DNA of 64,000 nt from Imperialibacter roseus. Lineage in GTDB: Bacteria; Bacteroidota; Bacteroidia; Cytophagales; Cyclobacteriaceae. The stretch's first letter is position 1. Each line of letters begins with the position of its first letter. A program made the position numbers and the translations under genes. Location: the NCBI RefSeq assembly GCF_032999765.1, contig NZ_CP136051.1:5288501-5352500 (forward strand), given 5' to 3'. Below, one piece after another: positions 17,318 through 25,823 of this stretch. The notes under the pieces were generated by a model. That model did no database searches. It was not told where the DNA came from and saw nothing but the letters and a program-made list of their open reading frames with translations.

Positions 17318-18694
17318 TTAATATTCAACCACCGCCTCCACCCTTTTGGTTTCGAGGTAGTGGTAAATCAGGCGGTTCACCTCTCTATTTGGTTTCTTTG
17401 GTTGAATGCAGTCCCTGATCAGGTCAGGGCTATTGCCCAGCAAGTCGGCATCGGCGTAGCCAAAACCCCGGTAGTTGCCATTTTCTATACAAATAATCGT
17501 CTTCTCTTCCGTATGACGGCCTTTGTCAAATATAAAACAGTTGGGGTGTTTGAATTGCCAGGAACGCATGGCCAAAGTGGCTCTCTCGTTATAAACATCA
17601 CTTTCCTCCTTGCCAACGCAAGCCCCTTGACATGACTGCAAGCTATAATCAAAGCAACCCCTCTCCGGCGTCATCTGCCTTTCCAGGCCAGCAATATGGG
17701 CGCACAACTGAAACCTCTTGACCAGTCGTCTTAGCACTTTCAACGATTCGTCCTCAGAGGAGCAAACAACAAAGGGCTCCGCTTTGCCATCAATCTTTCC
17801 CACGTTGAAATGGATATAGCCATCAATTTGAAGATCGGCAAAGAGGCCATAGCGATAGGAATTCCGCAACTGCATCCTGTTGTACATCGGCTGCACTTTT
17901 TTGATTTCCTCACTTTCCAGTAAAAGTGCGACCAGCTCATTGCCCGTCTCCTCAAAAGTGACAGACGCTGCCTTGTTTTTCAGCTCTCTGCCTTTCAGTC
18001 CAGCCGGTTTCTTCAGATGTTGAGTAACCCGGCTTCTGATATTCTTGCTTTTGCCTATGTAAATCACCTCACCGGCCTGGTTATGGAAGTAGTAGACGCC
18101 TGGGTTTTCTGGCAAACTGGAAATTTCCTCCCAGGTAAGAAACTCATTGACCTTGCCAATGCCCACACCGGCTTCCAAAAATTTGTTGAAAACTGCTCCC
18201 TTGTCTGCCTGAAGTAGAATCTCTATCAGCTTCACGGTGGCGAAGGCGTCACCCCCAGCCCTGTGCCGATTTTCTATTTCAATACCCAGGCTTTTGCAGA
18301 GGTTTCCCAGGCTATAGCTTGACTTTCCCGGCAATATCTTCCTGCTGAGCTTAACAGTGCAAAGTGTGTCCCGCTTAAACTCGTACCCCAGGCGCTTGAA
18401 CTCATGCCTCACAAATCCATAATCGAAGTTGACATTGTGTGCGACAAATATTTTACCCTCGGTCACCTCCACAATCTTCTTGGCCACCTCAAAGAATCGG
18501 GGCGCATCTTCCACCATTTCATTGGTAATACCAGTGAGTTTGGTGATGAAGGGAGGGATATTGCATTCGGGGTTAATCAGCGTAGAAAATTCATCGACCA
18601 CCTGCGTGCCATCATGCACATAAATGGCAATTTCCGTGATTTTGGAAAACTGCGCATTGCCCCCCGTTGTCTCAATGTCGATGATAGCGTACAT
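17318..18694 (-). CDS. DEDDh exonuclease fused to a GIY-YIG (UvrC-like) nuclease domain
   Basis: 458 residues. The N-terminal 160 residues are a DnaQ-like 3'-5' exonuclease: D6 and E8 in AIIDIETTGG, HNVNFDYGFV (D91) and HRAGGDAFA (H144, D149). Residues 198-270 form a GIY-YIG endonuclease domain (GVYYFHNQAGEVIYIGKSKNIRSRV) as in UvrC and Cho, followed by a region resembling the UvrC middle part with several cysteines. The C-terminus has no UvrC RNase-H or HhH domain. Probably a DNA repair nuclease, like the DnaQ-Cho fusions known in several phyla. It stands alone between two unrelated transcription units. Confidence 0.9.
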   Translation of the reverse strand: MYAIIDIETTGGNAQFSKITEIAIYVHDGTQVVDEFSTLINPECNIPPFITKLTGITNEMVEDAPRFFEVAKKIVEVTEGKIFVAHNVNFDYGFVRHEFKRLGYEFKRDTLCTVKLSRKILPGKSSYSLGNLCKSLGIEIENRHRAGGDAFATVKLIEILLQADKGAVFNKFLEAGVGIGKVNEFLTWEEISSLPENPGVYYFHNQAGEVIYIGKSKNIRSRVTQHLKKPAGLKGRELKNKAASVTFEETGNELVALLLESEEIKKVQPMYNRMQLRNSYRYGLFADLQIDGYIHFNVGKIDGKAEPFVVCSSEDESLKVLRRLVKRFQLCAHIAGLERQMTPERGCFDYSLQSCQGACVGKEESDVYNERATLAMRSWQFKHPNCFIFDKGRHTEEKTIICIENGNYRGFGYADADLLGNSPDLIRDCIQPKKPNREVNRLIYHYLETKRVEAVVEY

Positions 18695-18864
18695 ACACTC
18701 AAATATGTGAAGTTTTTTTCGCTTTCTGAAGTTGCTTAAACGCCAATAAGTAACAAGCGGCTCAGGTACTGCATCCTAACTCAAGCAAAATTTTTCAACT
18801 GAGACATCGACCGGATCTATTTAAATCGTTTGCGTAACTTTTTTCAAAAGAACTGGAAACTTTC

Positions 18865-18878
18865 CGAAGTCTACTTCG
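18865..18878. promoter_or_regulatory. Inverted repeat upstream of the GbsR-type regulator
   Basis: CGAAGT-CT-ACTTCG, a perfect 6-2-6 palindrome 16 bp before the GTTC-N10-GAAC site. It may be a second regulator site in the divergent region 18695-18936; no copy of it was seen at the tolC leader. Confidence 0.35.
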
Positions 18879-18893
18879 TTTCTTTGCATAATA

Positions 18894-18911
18894 GTTCGTT
18901 TGAAACCGAAC
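18894..18911. promoter_or_regulatory. Candidate operator, copy 1 (GTTC-N10-GAAC)
   Basis: GTTCGTTTGAAACCGAAC, 26 bp before the regulator ATG at 18937. The same 18-bp pattern, including the following CAAA, occurs before the tolC gene at 19412-19429 (14 of 18 bases identical by eye or better). Likely the binding site of the GbsR/MarR-type protein, giving autoregulation. Confidence 0.7.
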
Positions 18912-18936
18912 CAAATAAACTAAAGTTTTAGCACCC

Positions 18937-19395
18937 ATGAACGAAAAGGCCAGAGTTGATTATGTTGAGAAAGTCGGAGTGTTCTTTGAGCAGAACGGAT
19001 ACCCTCCAGTGGCGGGAAGGCTCATTGGGTATCTGATGACTTCGAATGAGAAAGGTAGAACTTTCTATGAGATTCATCAGTTCGTCAATGCCAGCAAGAG
19101 CTCGGTAAGCAACGCCCTCAATAAGCTCGTAGAAAAGGGTTTAGTTAAGTATTTAACAATCTCCGGAGATAGAAAAAGATATTTCTTTCTTGACCTTAAG
19201 CCCTGGATCGGTCAAACAAAAGAGAGGGCAGAGTTCTTTTCCTCTTTTTCATCACTGATCAATGACTGCGTGTCCATCAGGGACGACAAGCAGTCTGAGT
19301 TTACTCAAGACTTGATGAAGCTGGAGGCCTTCCACAAGTACCTGGCTGCGGAGATGCCCAAGATTATTGACAAGTGGGAAAAAATGCATTCATAA
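18937..19395 (+). CDS. GbsR/MarR-type transcriptional regulator of the RND efflux operon
   Basis: 152 residues. Winged-helix regulator of the GbsR group: PPVAGRLIGYLMTS at residues 23-36 is typical, with helix-turn-helix TFYEIHQFVNASKSSVSNALNKLVEKGLV (about 47-75) and a wing (ISGDRKRYFFLD). The C-terminal helices would make the dimer interface. It sits directly upstream of tolC-adaptor-permease, and matching palindromes occur before it and before tolC, so it most likely represses both. Inducer unknown. Similar regulator-efflux arrangements are common in Bacteroidota. Confidence 0.9.
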   Translation: MNEKARVDYVEKVGVFFEQNGYPPVAGRLIGYLMTSNEKGRTFYEIHQFVNASKSSVSNALNKLVEKGLVKYLTISGDRKRYFFLDLKPWIGQTKERAEFFSSFSSLINDCVSIRDDKQSEFTQDLMKLEAFHKYLAAEMPKIIDKWEKMHS

Positions 19396-19411
19396 AAATT
19401 TTATATAGTTA

Positions 19412-19429
19412 GTTCTTTTAAAAACGAAC
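19412..19429. promoter_or_regulatory. Candidate operator, copy 2 (GTTC-N10-GAAC)
   Basis: GTTCTTTTAAAAACGAAC, 12 bp before the tolC ATG at 19442 and matching copy 1 at 18894-18911. The placement, between the regulator's stop and the first efflux gene, suggests the operon has its own regulated promoter. Confidence 0.7.
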
Positions 19430-19441
19430 CAAACGAATCAA

Positions 19442-20812
19442 ATGAAAGGAATAATAATATGTGTGGGGTTGGTAGCAGCAAGTTTGATTGCCAAACCAGT
19501 GCTGGCGCAAGAAGCTGCGTCGGATGGAAATTACAGCCTGCAGGAAATCCTTGGGCTGGCGCTTGAGCATCATGTAGAGATACGGAAAGCAGACCTCAGT
19601 ATCCTGGAAGGCCAGCAAAAAGTAAGGGAGGTGAAGGCTCAAGCATTGCCGCAACTCAATGGCAACGCCAACCTGACTGACAACCTATTGTTGCCCGTGC
19701 TTATTTTGCCTGGCGAATTTACCGGCAACCCTGGTACTGTTTCACAGGTGCGAATAGGCACGCAGTATAATTTTGCTGCTTCCGCCTCCGCTTCTCAGCA
19801 AATCTTCAATCAGTCGGTGTTCACCGGACTTCAAGCCGCCAAGGCCAGCGAAGAATTTTATGAGCTGAGCAAGTCACTTACTGAGGAGCAAGTGATTGAG
19901 CAAGTGGCCTCGTTTTACTATCAGGTGCTGATCACCCAGCATCAGTTGGAGCAAATGGAAAGTACTTTGCAAAAATTGGAAGAAAATGTTCGGCTGGTAG
20001 CACTTCAGGTAGATGCGGGTTTTGTAAAGAAAACCGATTTGAGTCGCCTGAAGGTGAGTCAGACCAACCTGAAAACGCAGGCTCAAGGCATCAGCGATGG
20101 CCTGTCGCAACAAAAGAATTTACTAAAGTATTACACTGGCATTCCTCTTGAGCAGGATGTTAGTTTGGAAGGATTAAACCCAGCTGAGATGCCAGGTCAG
20201 GTTCAGTTAGCTGATGATTCGGAAGTAACTAACCTGACCTCCTACCGCCTGCTCGATGCACAGCAGCACCTGTACAGCCTGGAAGAAAAAAGCTTCAAGT
20301 CGGGCTACTTTCCTACCCTGGCACTGACAGCCCAGTACGCCTACAACGGCGTGGGCAACAACTTCGACTACTTCAAGTCGAAAGAAAACAGCACACTGAA
20401 CTGGTACGACAATGCATCAATCGGGCTTCAGCTGAGCGTCCCCATTTTCGATGGGTTTAGAAAGGACGCCCAGATTCAGCAGTCAAAAATTCATCTGCTA
20501 AAAGTACAGGAAGACAAGAGGTCAACCGAAAAAATGTTGAGCCTGCAAAGGGCCAATGCTTTGAACACCATCAGAACAAGCAGAGAAAGCCTTCTGGCTC
20601 AGCAGGAAAACGTAGCCCTGGCGCAGGAAGTATACAACGAAGGCCAGCAGACTTATAGCGAGGGAGTCACTTCGTTGTCCGATTTGCTCGACGCAGAAAC
20701 AGCACTCACAGACGCTCAGCTAGGCTATGCATCTGCCCTTTTGCAATACAGATTATCAGAACTCCAACTCCTTAAATCAGAGGGAAATATCAAATCATTA
20801 GTCAATCAATAA
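19442..20812 (+). CDS. TolC-family outer membrane efflux protein
   Basis: 456 residues with a signal peptide (about 1-22, SLIAKPVLAQ). Outer-membrane channel for the tripartite pump encoded by this operon. Two similar halves of long amphipathic helices are visible, e.g. the ALEHHVEIRKADLSILEGQQKVREVKAQALPQL-type opening of the first half and KIHLLKVQEDKRSTEKMLSLQ with a final QQTYSEGVTSLSDLLDAETAL in the second, both typical of TolC/OEP repeats. First structural gene; the adaptor follows after 16 bp. Confidence 0.94.
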   Translation: MKGIIICVGLVAASLIAKPVLAQEAASDGNYSLQEILGLALEHHVEIRKADLSILEGQQKVREVKAQALPQLNGNANLTDNLLLPVLILPGEFTGNPGTVSQVRIGTQYNFAASASASQQIFNQSVFTGLQAAKASEEFYELSKSLTEEQVIEQVASFYYQVLITQHQLEQMESTLQKLEENVRLVALQVDAGFVKKTDLSRLKVSQTNLKTQAQGISDGLSQQKNLLKYYTGIPLEQDVSLEGLNPAEMPGQVQLADDSEVTNLTSYRLLDAQQHLYSLEEKSFKSGYFPTLALTAQYAYNGVGNNFDYFKSKENSTLNWYDNASIGLQLSVPIFDGFRKDAQIQQSKIHLLKVQEDKRSTEKMLSLQRANALNTIRTSRESLLAQQENVALAQEVYNEGQQTYSEGVTSLSDLLDAETALTDAQLGYASALLQYRLSELQLLKSEGNIKSLVNQ

Positions 20813-20828
20813 CACATCGACAAAGAAG

Positions 20829-21887
20829 ATGAAAAAGATCATTATAAATATAGTAGTAGTGCTTGCCATCATTGGCGGTATTGTGTGGGTGCTGAAAGGC
20901 AACAAAGAAGAGGCAGCTGCACTAACCAGCCTGGCTCAGCAATCGAACGGCTACGTGGCAGTGAGGGTGGAAAAAGCTAAGCTGGAGTCGCTGAAAGACG
21001 GCTTTGCTGCATTTGGAAACTTTGAACCGACAAGAGAGCTCACCTTTGTTTCTGAAATTTCGGGTAGGGTAGTTTCAATCAATGTCGAAAAAGGGGACAA
21101 AATTTCAAGGTCTCAAACGATGGCAACGCTTGATCATGAGTTGCTTCAAAACGAAGTAGTTGCGTCAGAGGCAGCGTTCAAAAAGATGAAAGCCGACCTT
21201 GAAAAGTACGAAAAGCTAGCCGAGGGCGGTGCCATCACCTCTCAGCAACTGGAAGATGCCAAGCTTGGCTACACCAACGCTGACTTAAGGCTCAAAAATG
21301 CAAAGAGGAAGCTGCAAGACTCGAGCATCAAAGCTCCGTTCGCAGGCACTGTGAATGCCCGGTACATCGAAGTGGGCTCCTATCTGAACGCCGGTGCCAA
21401 AATGTTTGACATTGTTGACGTGAGCAAGCTGAAGCTGGTTGTGAAAGTGACAGAAGCACAGGTTTTCGAAATTCAAAAAGGCATGGCTGTGACTGTTTTT
21501 TCGGATATTCTTCCCAACAAAACGTTCGACGGTAAAGTAACTTTTATCGGAGTGAAAGCTGACGCAAGCCTGAACTACCCTGTGGAGATAGAAGTCAACA
21601 ACTCATCAGACCAACTGAAAGCTGGCATGTATGCACAGGCGCTGTTCGGCACGGGAGATGCGACTCCCCAGCTTACTGTAACCAGAAATGCCATCATTGG
21701 CAGCCTTGAACAAGCTCAGGTATATGTGAATGAGGGCAACAAGGCGGTGCTTAGGTCTGTCACTACTGGTGGCTCAGTGGGCGAAAGAGTGGCTATTGTG
21801 GCAGGCCTGAAAGAAGGTGAGTCGGTGATCACCAGCGGCCAAATCAACCTGAGCAATGGTGATGTCATTGAAGTACTACAAAACTAA
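20829..21887 (+). CDS. RND efflux periplasmic adaptor
   Basis: 352 residues, HlyD/AcrA type. Membrane anchor at residues 4-21, lipoyl half-motif EISGRVVSINVEKGDKIS, a helical hairpin (about 100-150; KYEKLAEGGAITSQQLEDAK), second half-motif DSSIKAPFAGTVNARY, then barrel domains ending EGESVITSGQINLSNGDVIEV. Spaced 16 bp after tolC and 12 bp before the permease gene. Functionally the same kind of protein as the adaptor at 2253-3326, but clearly different in sequence. Confidence 0.94.
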   Translation: MKKIIINIVVVLAIIGGIVWVLKGNKEEAAALTSLAQQSNGYVAVRVEKAKLESLKDGFAAFGNFEPTRELTFVSEISGRVVSINVEKGDKISRSQTMATLDHELLQNEVVASEAAFKKMKADLEKYEKLAEGGAITSQQLEDAKLGYTNADLRLKNAKRKLQDSSIKAPFAGTVNARYIEVGSYLNAGAKMFDIVDVSKLKLVVKVTEAQVFEIQKGMAVTVFSDILPNKTFDGKVTFIGVKADASLNYPVEIEVNNSSDQLKAGMYAQALFGTGDATPQLTVTRNAIIGSLEQAQVYVNEGNKAVLRSVTTGGSVGERVAIVAGLKEGESVITSGQINLSNGDVIEVLQN

Positions 21888-21899
21888 GCACCAGCAATC

Positions 21900-24800
21900 A
21901 TGGAAATTACCAAAATATCTATCAAAAGACCATCGCTAGTAGTGGTGCTGTTTACCATCCTGATCTTTCTGGGTGCCATCAGCTACTTCTCACTCAACTA
22001 TGAGCTGATCCCAAAATTCAGCCCTCCTATATTAACTGTAAGCACAGTTTATCCGGGCGCTTCTCCTTATGAAGTAGAAAACTCAGTGTCAAAAGAGCTG
22101 GAAAACACCTTGTCTTCCCTGGAAAACATCGATCAGCTACGTACCACCTCCATTGAAGGCGTGTCCATCATTGTGATTCAGCTAAAAGCTGACGCAGATG
22201 TTGACCTGGCCCTGCAAGAGGCTCAGCGAAAAATCAACACCATTATGGGCAACCTGCCCGAGGACGTAAGAGCGCCTGCCCTCAACAAGTTCAGCTTCGA
22301 TGACCTCCCTATTATGAGAATGGGAGCCACTGCTGATATGGAGGCAACCAAGTTTTACGACGTGGTGGAAAACAGGATACAGCCAGCCCTGGCACGTATT
22401 CCAGGTGTAGCTCAAATCAATATCATAGGCGGTGAAGAGCGAGAAATCAGGGTGAACATCAATCGTGAGAGATTGAATGCTTACAACCTGTCCATCCTTC
22501 AGGTGTCGCAGCTCATTCAAAATGCCAACCTTGATTTCCCTACGGGCAAAATAAAAACCAGTGAAGACCAGGTGCTTGTCCGTCTGGCTGGTAAATATGA
22601 GTCACTCGATCAAATGCGCAATCTGGTGGTGACTGTTGTGGACGGTGCTCCTGTGAGGCTGAAAGACATTGCGGAAGTACAGGATACCAAGAAGGAGGCT
22701 ACCATGATTACCCGTGTGGACAGGGTTAACTCACTGGGTATTTCCATTCTTAAGCAATCGGATGCCAACGCTGTGGAGGTAAGCCGCCTGGTGAATGCAG
22801 AAATCACCAAGCTTCAAAAAATATATGCTGGCGACAATTTGAGATTCAGCATTGCTTCCGACTCTTCGGGATACACCCTGGAAGCCGCCGATTCGGTAAT
22901 ACACGACTTATTTATCGCTATCATTCTCGTAGCAATTGTGATGCTATTGTTCCTGCACTCGCTGCGAAATGCCATCATTGTGATGATTGCAGTGCCACTG
23001 TCGCTCATTTCGACATTCATTGCTATCAACCTGCTGGATTACTCACTAAACCTGATGACGCTACTGGCGCTTTCGCTGGTGGTGGGTATTCTGGTGGATG
23101 ACGCCATCGTGGTGATTGAGAATATTTATCGCCACATGGAAATGGGCAAAAGCAGGGCCAGAGCTGCCTTTGACGGTGTAAAAGAAATCGGGTTTACCGT
23201 AGTGTCGATCACCATGGTAATTGTAGTGGTGTTCTTCCCCATCGCACTTACTTCGGGGCTTATTTCAAACTTGATGAAGCAGTTTTCGATAGTAGTTGTG
23301 ATCTCCACACTGCTCAGCTTACTGGTTTCATTTACTGTCATCCCTCTTCTTTCCTCCAGGTTTTCAAAACTCGAGCACCTTTCTAATAAAAACCTCTTTG
23401 GACGATTTATCCTTGGTTTCGAAAAAGGAATTGACGGGTTTGCATCGTGGCTCAAGGGAATTCTTGTGTGGGCCCTTGGTCATAAGTTTGTAACCATCGC
23501 TGTCACTTTCGTTCTCTTTGTGGCAGCCGTAGCACTGGTTCCAATGGGTTTCATTGGCGCTGAGTTTGTCACTCAAGGCGACCGTGGAGAGTTTATCGTT
23601 CAGGTGGAAATGCCAAAAGATGCCACGTTGGAACAAACAAACCTTGCCACCAGAAAAATTGAAGATCTTCTGGCAGAAAAACCTGAGATTACATCGCTGT
23701 TCACTACTGTTGGCCAGCAGTCTACCGGTGGTGTGGGTGGATCCGCACAGGGAACAGCTTATGCTGCCGAAATTACCGTTAAGGTAGTGCCAGAAGATCA
23801 GAGAGAGCACTCCAGCAATATCCTGGCTAGCTTACTTAAGAATGAGCTGGAAGCCAAAGTGCCAGAAGCCAAAATCAAGACCACACCGATTTCCATCATG
23901 GGTACGGCCAACCAGGCGCCGATCGATATCATTGTGAAGGGGCCTACCCTTGACAGTGTAATGGTGTATGCCAACAAAGTATTGGAAGAGGTGAAGAAAG
24001 TATCGGGCACCACGGAAATGAAACTGTCGGTGGAGGCAGGTAACCCTGAAATATTTGTAGCTGTTGACCGTGACAAGATGGCGTCACTTGGCTTATCTCT
24101 TGAGATGGTTGGTGCTACTATGCAAACAGCCTTCAACGGAAACAACGACGCCAAATTCCGCCAGGGTGAGTACGACTACGATATCAATATCAAGTTCGAC
24201 GACTTTGACAGGAAGAGCATAGACGATATAAAAGCACTCAGTCTGGTCAACAATAAAGGACAGCTTATCCGGCTGGATCAATTTGCCGCCGTCAAGGAAA
24301 GTACAGGCCCGTCAAGGTTGGAAAGAAAGGACAGAATTACTTCCGTGTCTGTGCAGTCGCAGGTAATAGGTCGCCCCTCAGGTACTGTAACTGCTGAGAT
24401 CAGGGAGAGACTGGCGAAACTCGATCCTCCGACTGAGGTAAGCTACGAGTTCGGCGGTGATGCGCAAAACCAATCCGAAGCCTTCTCAAGCCTTTTGATC
24501 GCTTTTGCTTCCTCCATCCTGCTGGTGTATCTAATCCTTGTAGCCTTGTACGATAACTATGTCTATCCTTTCGTGGTGTTGTTCTCCATTCCACTAGCCA
24601 TGGTTGGCTCCCTGCTGGCACTTGCCATGACCCAGAACACGCTCAGTATATTTACCATCCTGGGTATCATTATGTTGATAGGCCTGGTAGCGAAAAACGC
24701 CATTCTGGTGGTTGACTTCACCAACCACCTGAAGGAGAAAGGTATGAAAACGAAGGATGCTCTGGTTGAAGCTACCCAGGAGCGTCTCAGGCCCATTCTT

Positions 24801-25073
24801 ATGACCACCATCGCCATGGTGATTGGCATGCTTCCAATCGCCATCGCCACGGGACCTGGTGCTGCGTGGAAAAACGGCTTGGCGTGGGCCATCATTGGTG
24901 GCTTAATCAGCTCTATGTTCCTGACCCTGGTAGTGATACCCGTGGCCTATCAAATTGTTGATAGCGTTCTTGCCAGGTTTGGGCTTGACAAAAAAGGACA
25001 CGACTATGCCAAAGAACTTGACGAAAGCGAAGGCGTGGAAGAGAAACATATCGAAGAATTAATGCACGCATAA
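21900..25073 (+). CDS. RND efflux transporter permease, AcrB/HAE1 type
   Basis: 1057 residues, full length: twelve membrane helices and two large periplasmic loops. The proton relay in TM4 is D400/D401 in GILVDDAIVVIENIYRHM; the TM11-12 block (IMLIGLVAKNAILVVDF, RPILMTTIAMVIGMLPIA) is intact. The substrate is unknown; the set could move drugs, bile-salt-like compounds or lipids. It is the last gene of the operon and is followed by a strong terminator (25089-25124). A TetR gene follows 66 bp later. Confidence 0.96.
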   Translation: MEITKISIKRPSLVVVLFTILIFLGAISYFSLNYELIPKFSPPILTVSTVYPGASPYEVENSVSKELENTLSSLENIDQLRTTSIEGVSIIVIQLKADADVDLALQEAQRKINTIMGNLPEDVRAPALNKFSFDDLPIMRMGATADMEATKFYDVVENRIQPALARIPGVAQINIIGGEEREIRVNINRERLNAYNLSILQVSQLIQNANLDFPTGKIKTSEDQVLVRLAGKYESLDQMRNLVVTVVDGAPVRLKDIAEVQDTKKEATMITRVDRVNSLGISILKQSDANAVEVSRLVNAEITKLQKIYAGDNLRFSIASDSSGYTLEAADSVIHDLFIAIILVAIVMLLFLHSLRNAIIVMIAVPLSLISTFIAINLLDYSLNLMTLLALSLVVGILVDDAIVVIENIYRHMEMGKSRARAAFDGVKEIGFTVVSITMVIVVVFFPIALTSGLISNLMKQFSIVVVISTLLSLLVSFTVIPLLSSRFSKLEHLSNKNLFGRFILGFEKGIDGFASWLKGILVWALGHKFVTIAVTFVLFVAAVALVPMGFIGAEFVTQGDRGEFIVQVEMPKDATLEQTNLATRKIEDLLAEKPEITSLFTTVGQQSTGGVGGSAQGTAYAAEITVKVVPEDQREHSSNILASLLKNELEAKVPEAKIKTTPISIMGTANQAPIDIIVKGPTLDSVMVYANKVLEEVKKVSGTTEMKLSVEAGNPEIFVAVDRDKMASLGLSLEMVGATMQTAFNGNNDAKFRQGEYDYDINIKFDDFDRKSIDDIKALSLVNNKGQLIRLDQFAAVKESTGPSRLERKDRITSVSVQSQVIGRPSGTVTAEIRERLAKLDPPTEVSYEFGGDAQNQSEAFSSLLIAFASSILLVYLILVALYDNYVYPFVVLFSIPLAMVGSLLALAMTQNTLSIFTILGIIMLIGLVAKNAILVVDFTNHLKEKGMKTKDALVEATQERLRPILMTTIAMVIGMLPIAIATGPGAAWKNGLAWAIIGGLISSMFLTLVVIPVAYQIVDSVLARFGLDKKGHDYAKELDESEGVEEKHIEELMHA

Positions 25074-25088
25074 GTTTGGTTGGTGGAT

Positions 25089-25124
25089 GGGCGGAGTTAA
25101 GGAGTTCATGGCTCCGCTCCGCCC
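25089..25124 (+). terminator. Terminator after the RND efflux operon
   Basis: GGGCGGAG / CTCCGCCC outer 8-bp stem with an inner GGAG / CTCC pairing, followed by TTATTTCTT. It lies 15 bp after the permease stop. Confidence 0.85.
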
Positions 25125-25139
25125 TTATTTCTTGAATAC

Positions 25140-25751
25140 ATGGAAGCAAACGACACCAAAGAAAGAATCATCAGCTACCTGCTGGACAAATTCCTGACAG
25201 AGCCTACCCGGCTGGACACTGTCGACGAATGGGCCAGGGATCTCGGCATGTCCAAGAAGACGATCTACAAGCATTTTCCGGCCAAAGAGCATTTGCTAAG
25301 TGAGTTATTTTCCACCATGCTGGAAAAGCAAAGGCAGATGTTATCGACGATAATCGAAGGCGACGAGTCTTCTATTCACAAACTACTTCTCTTTATTAAC
25401 CATTTCAGGATGGTTTTGGAACGAATCCCTGGCGGGGTAATCCTGCAGATTAAGAAGCACCACCGGGAGGTATACAGCATTTGGGAGACCTACAAGCAGG
25501 AGTTCATAGACCAAATTTTCGTCCAAATGATCGAAGGCGGGAAAAAAGATGGTCACATTATCGCCGATTTAAGCCCCCTATTCCTTTCCCGTTTCTGGGA
25601 AAACAATATCCGAAACCTTATCCTCCAATTACCCTATGCGTCGGTTATGTCTACCCGGTCGGCATTTGTCGAAATCAAAAAAATCTTTCTTCGTGGCATC
25701 TCAACCGCCGAAGGCATCGCCGAGCTTGAAAGAATAGGTGCCATAAAATAA
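25140..25751 (+). CDS. TetR/AcrR-family transcriptional regulator
   Basis: 203 residues. The N-terminal helix-turn-helix (about residues 22-55: TVDEWARDLGMSKKTIYKHFPAKEHLLSELF) is classic TetR; the C-terminal ligand domain is all-helical and ends around residue 195. It begins 16 bp after the terminator of the efflux operon, so it is transcribed separately or by weak read-through. It could control the efflux genes on either side, but no matched operator was found. The M14 peptidase start is 72 bp downstream. Confidence 0.9.
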   Translation: MEANDTKERIISYLLDKFLTEPTRLDTVDEWARDLGMSKKTIYKHFPAKEHLLSELFSTMLEKQRQMLSTIIEGDESSIHKLLLFINHFRMVLERIPGGVILQIKKHHREVYSIWETYKQEFIDQIFVQMIEGGKKDGHIIADLSPLFLSRFWENNIRNLILQLPYASVMSTRSAFVEIKKIFLRGISTAEGIAELERIGAIK

Positions 25752-25823
25752 CCACTCATCCCAAATACGTTGAGGCCGTTGCCAGTCATGGTAACTTTGA
25801 TATTCACCATGACAAAGACGGTT

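Noticed and set aside
18690-18709. CATATTTG just before the exonuclease gene start on the minus strand
   Set aside because: First base differs from TAnnTTTG and no -33 element is found.
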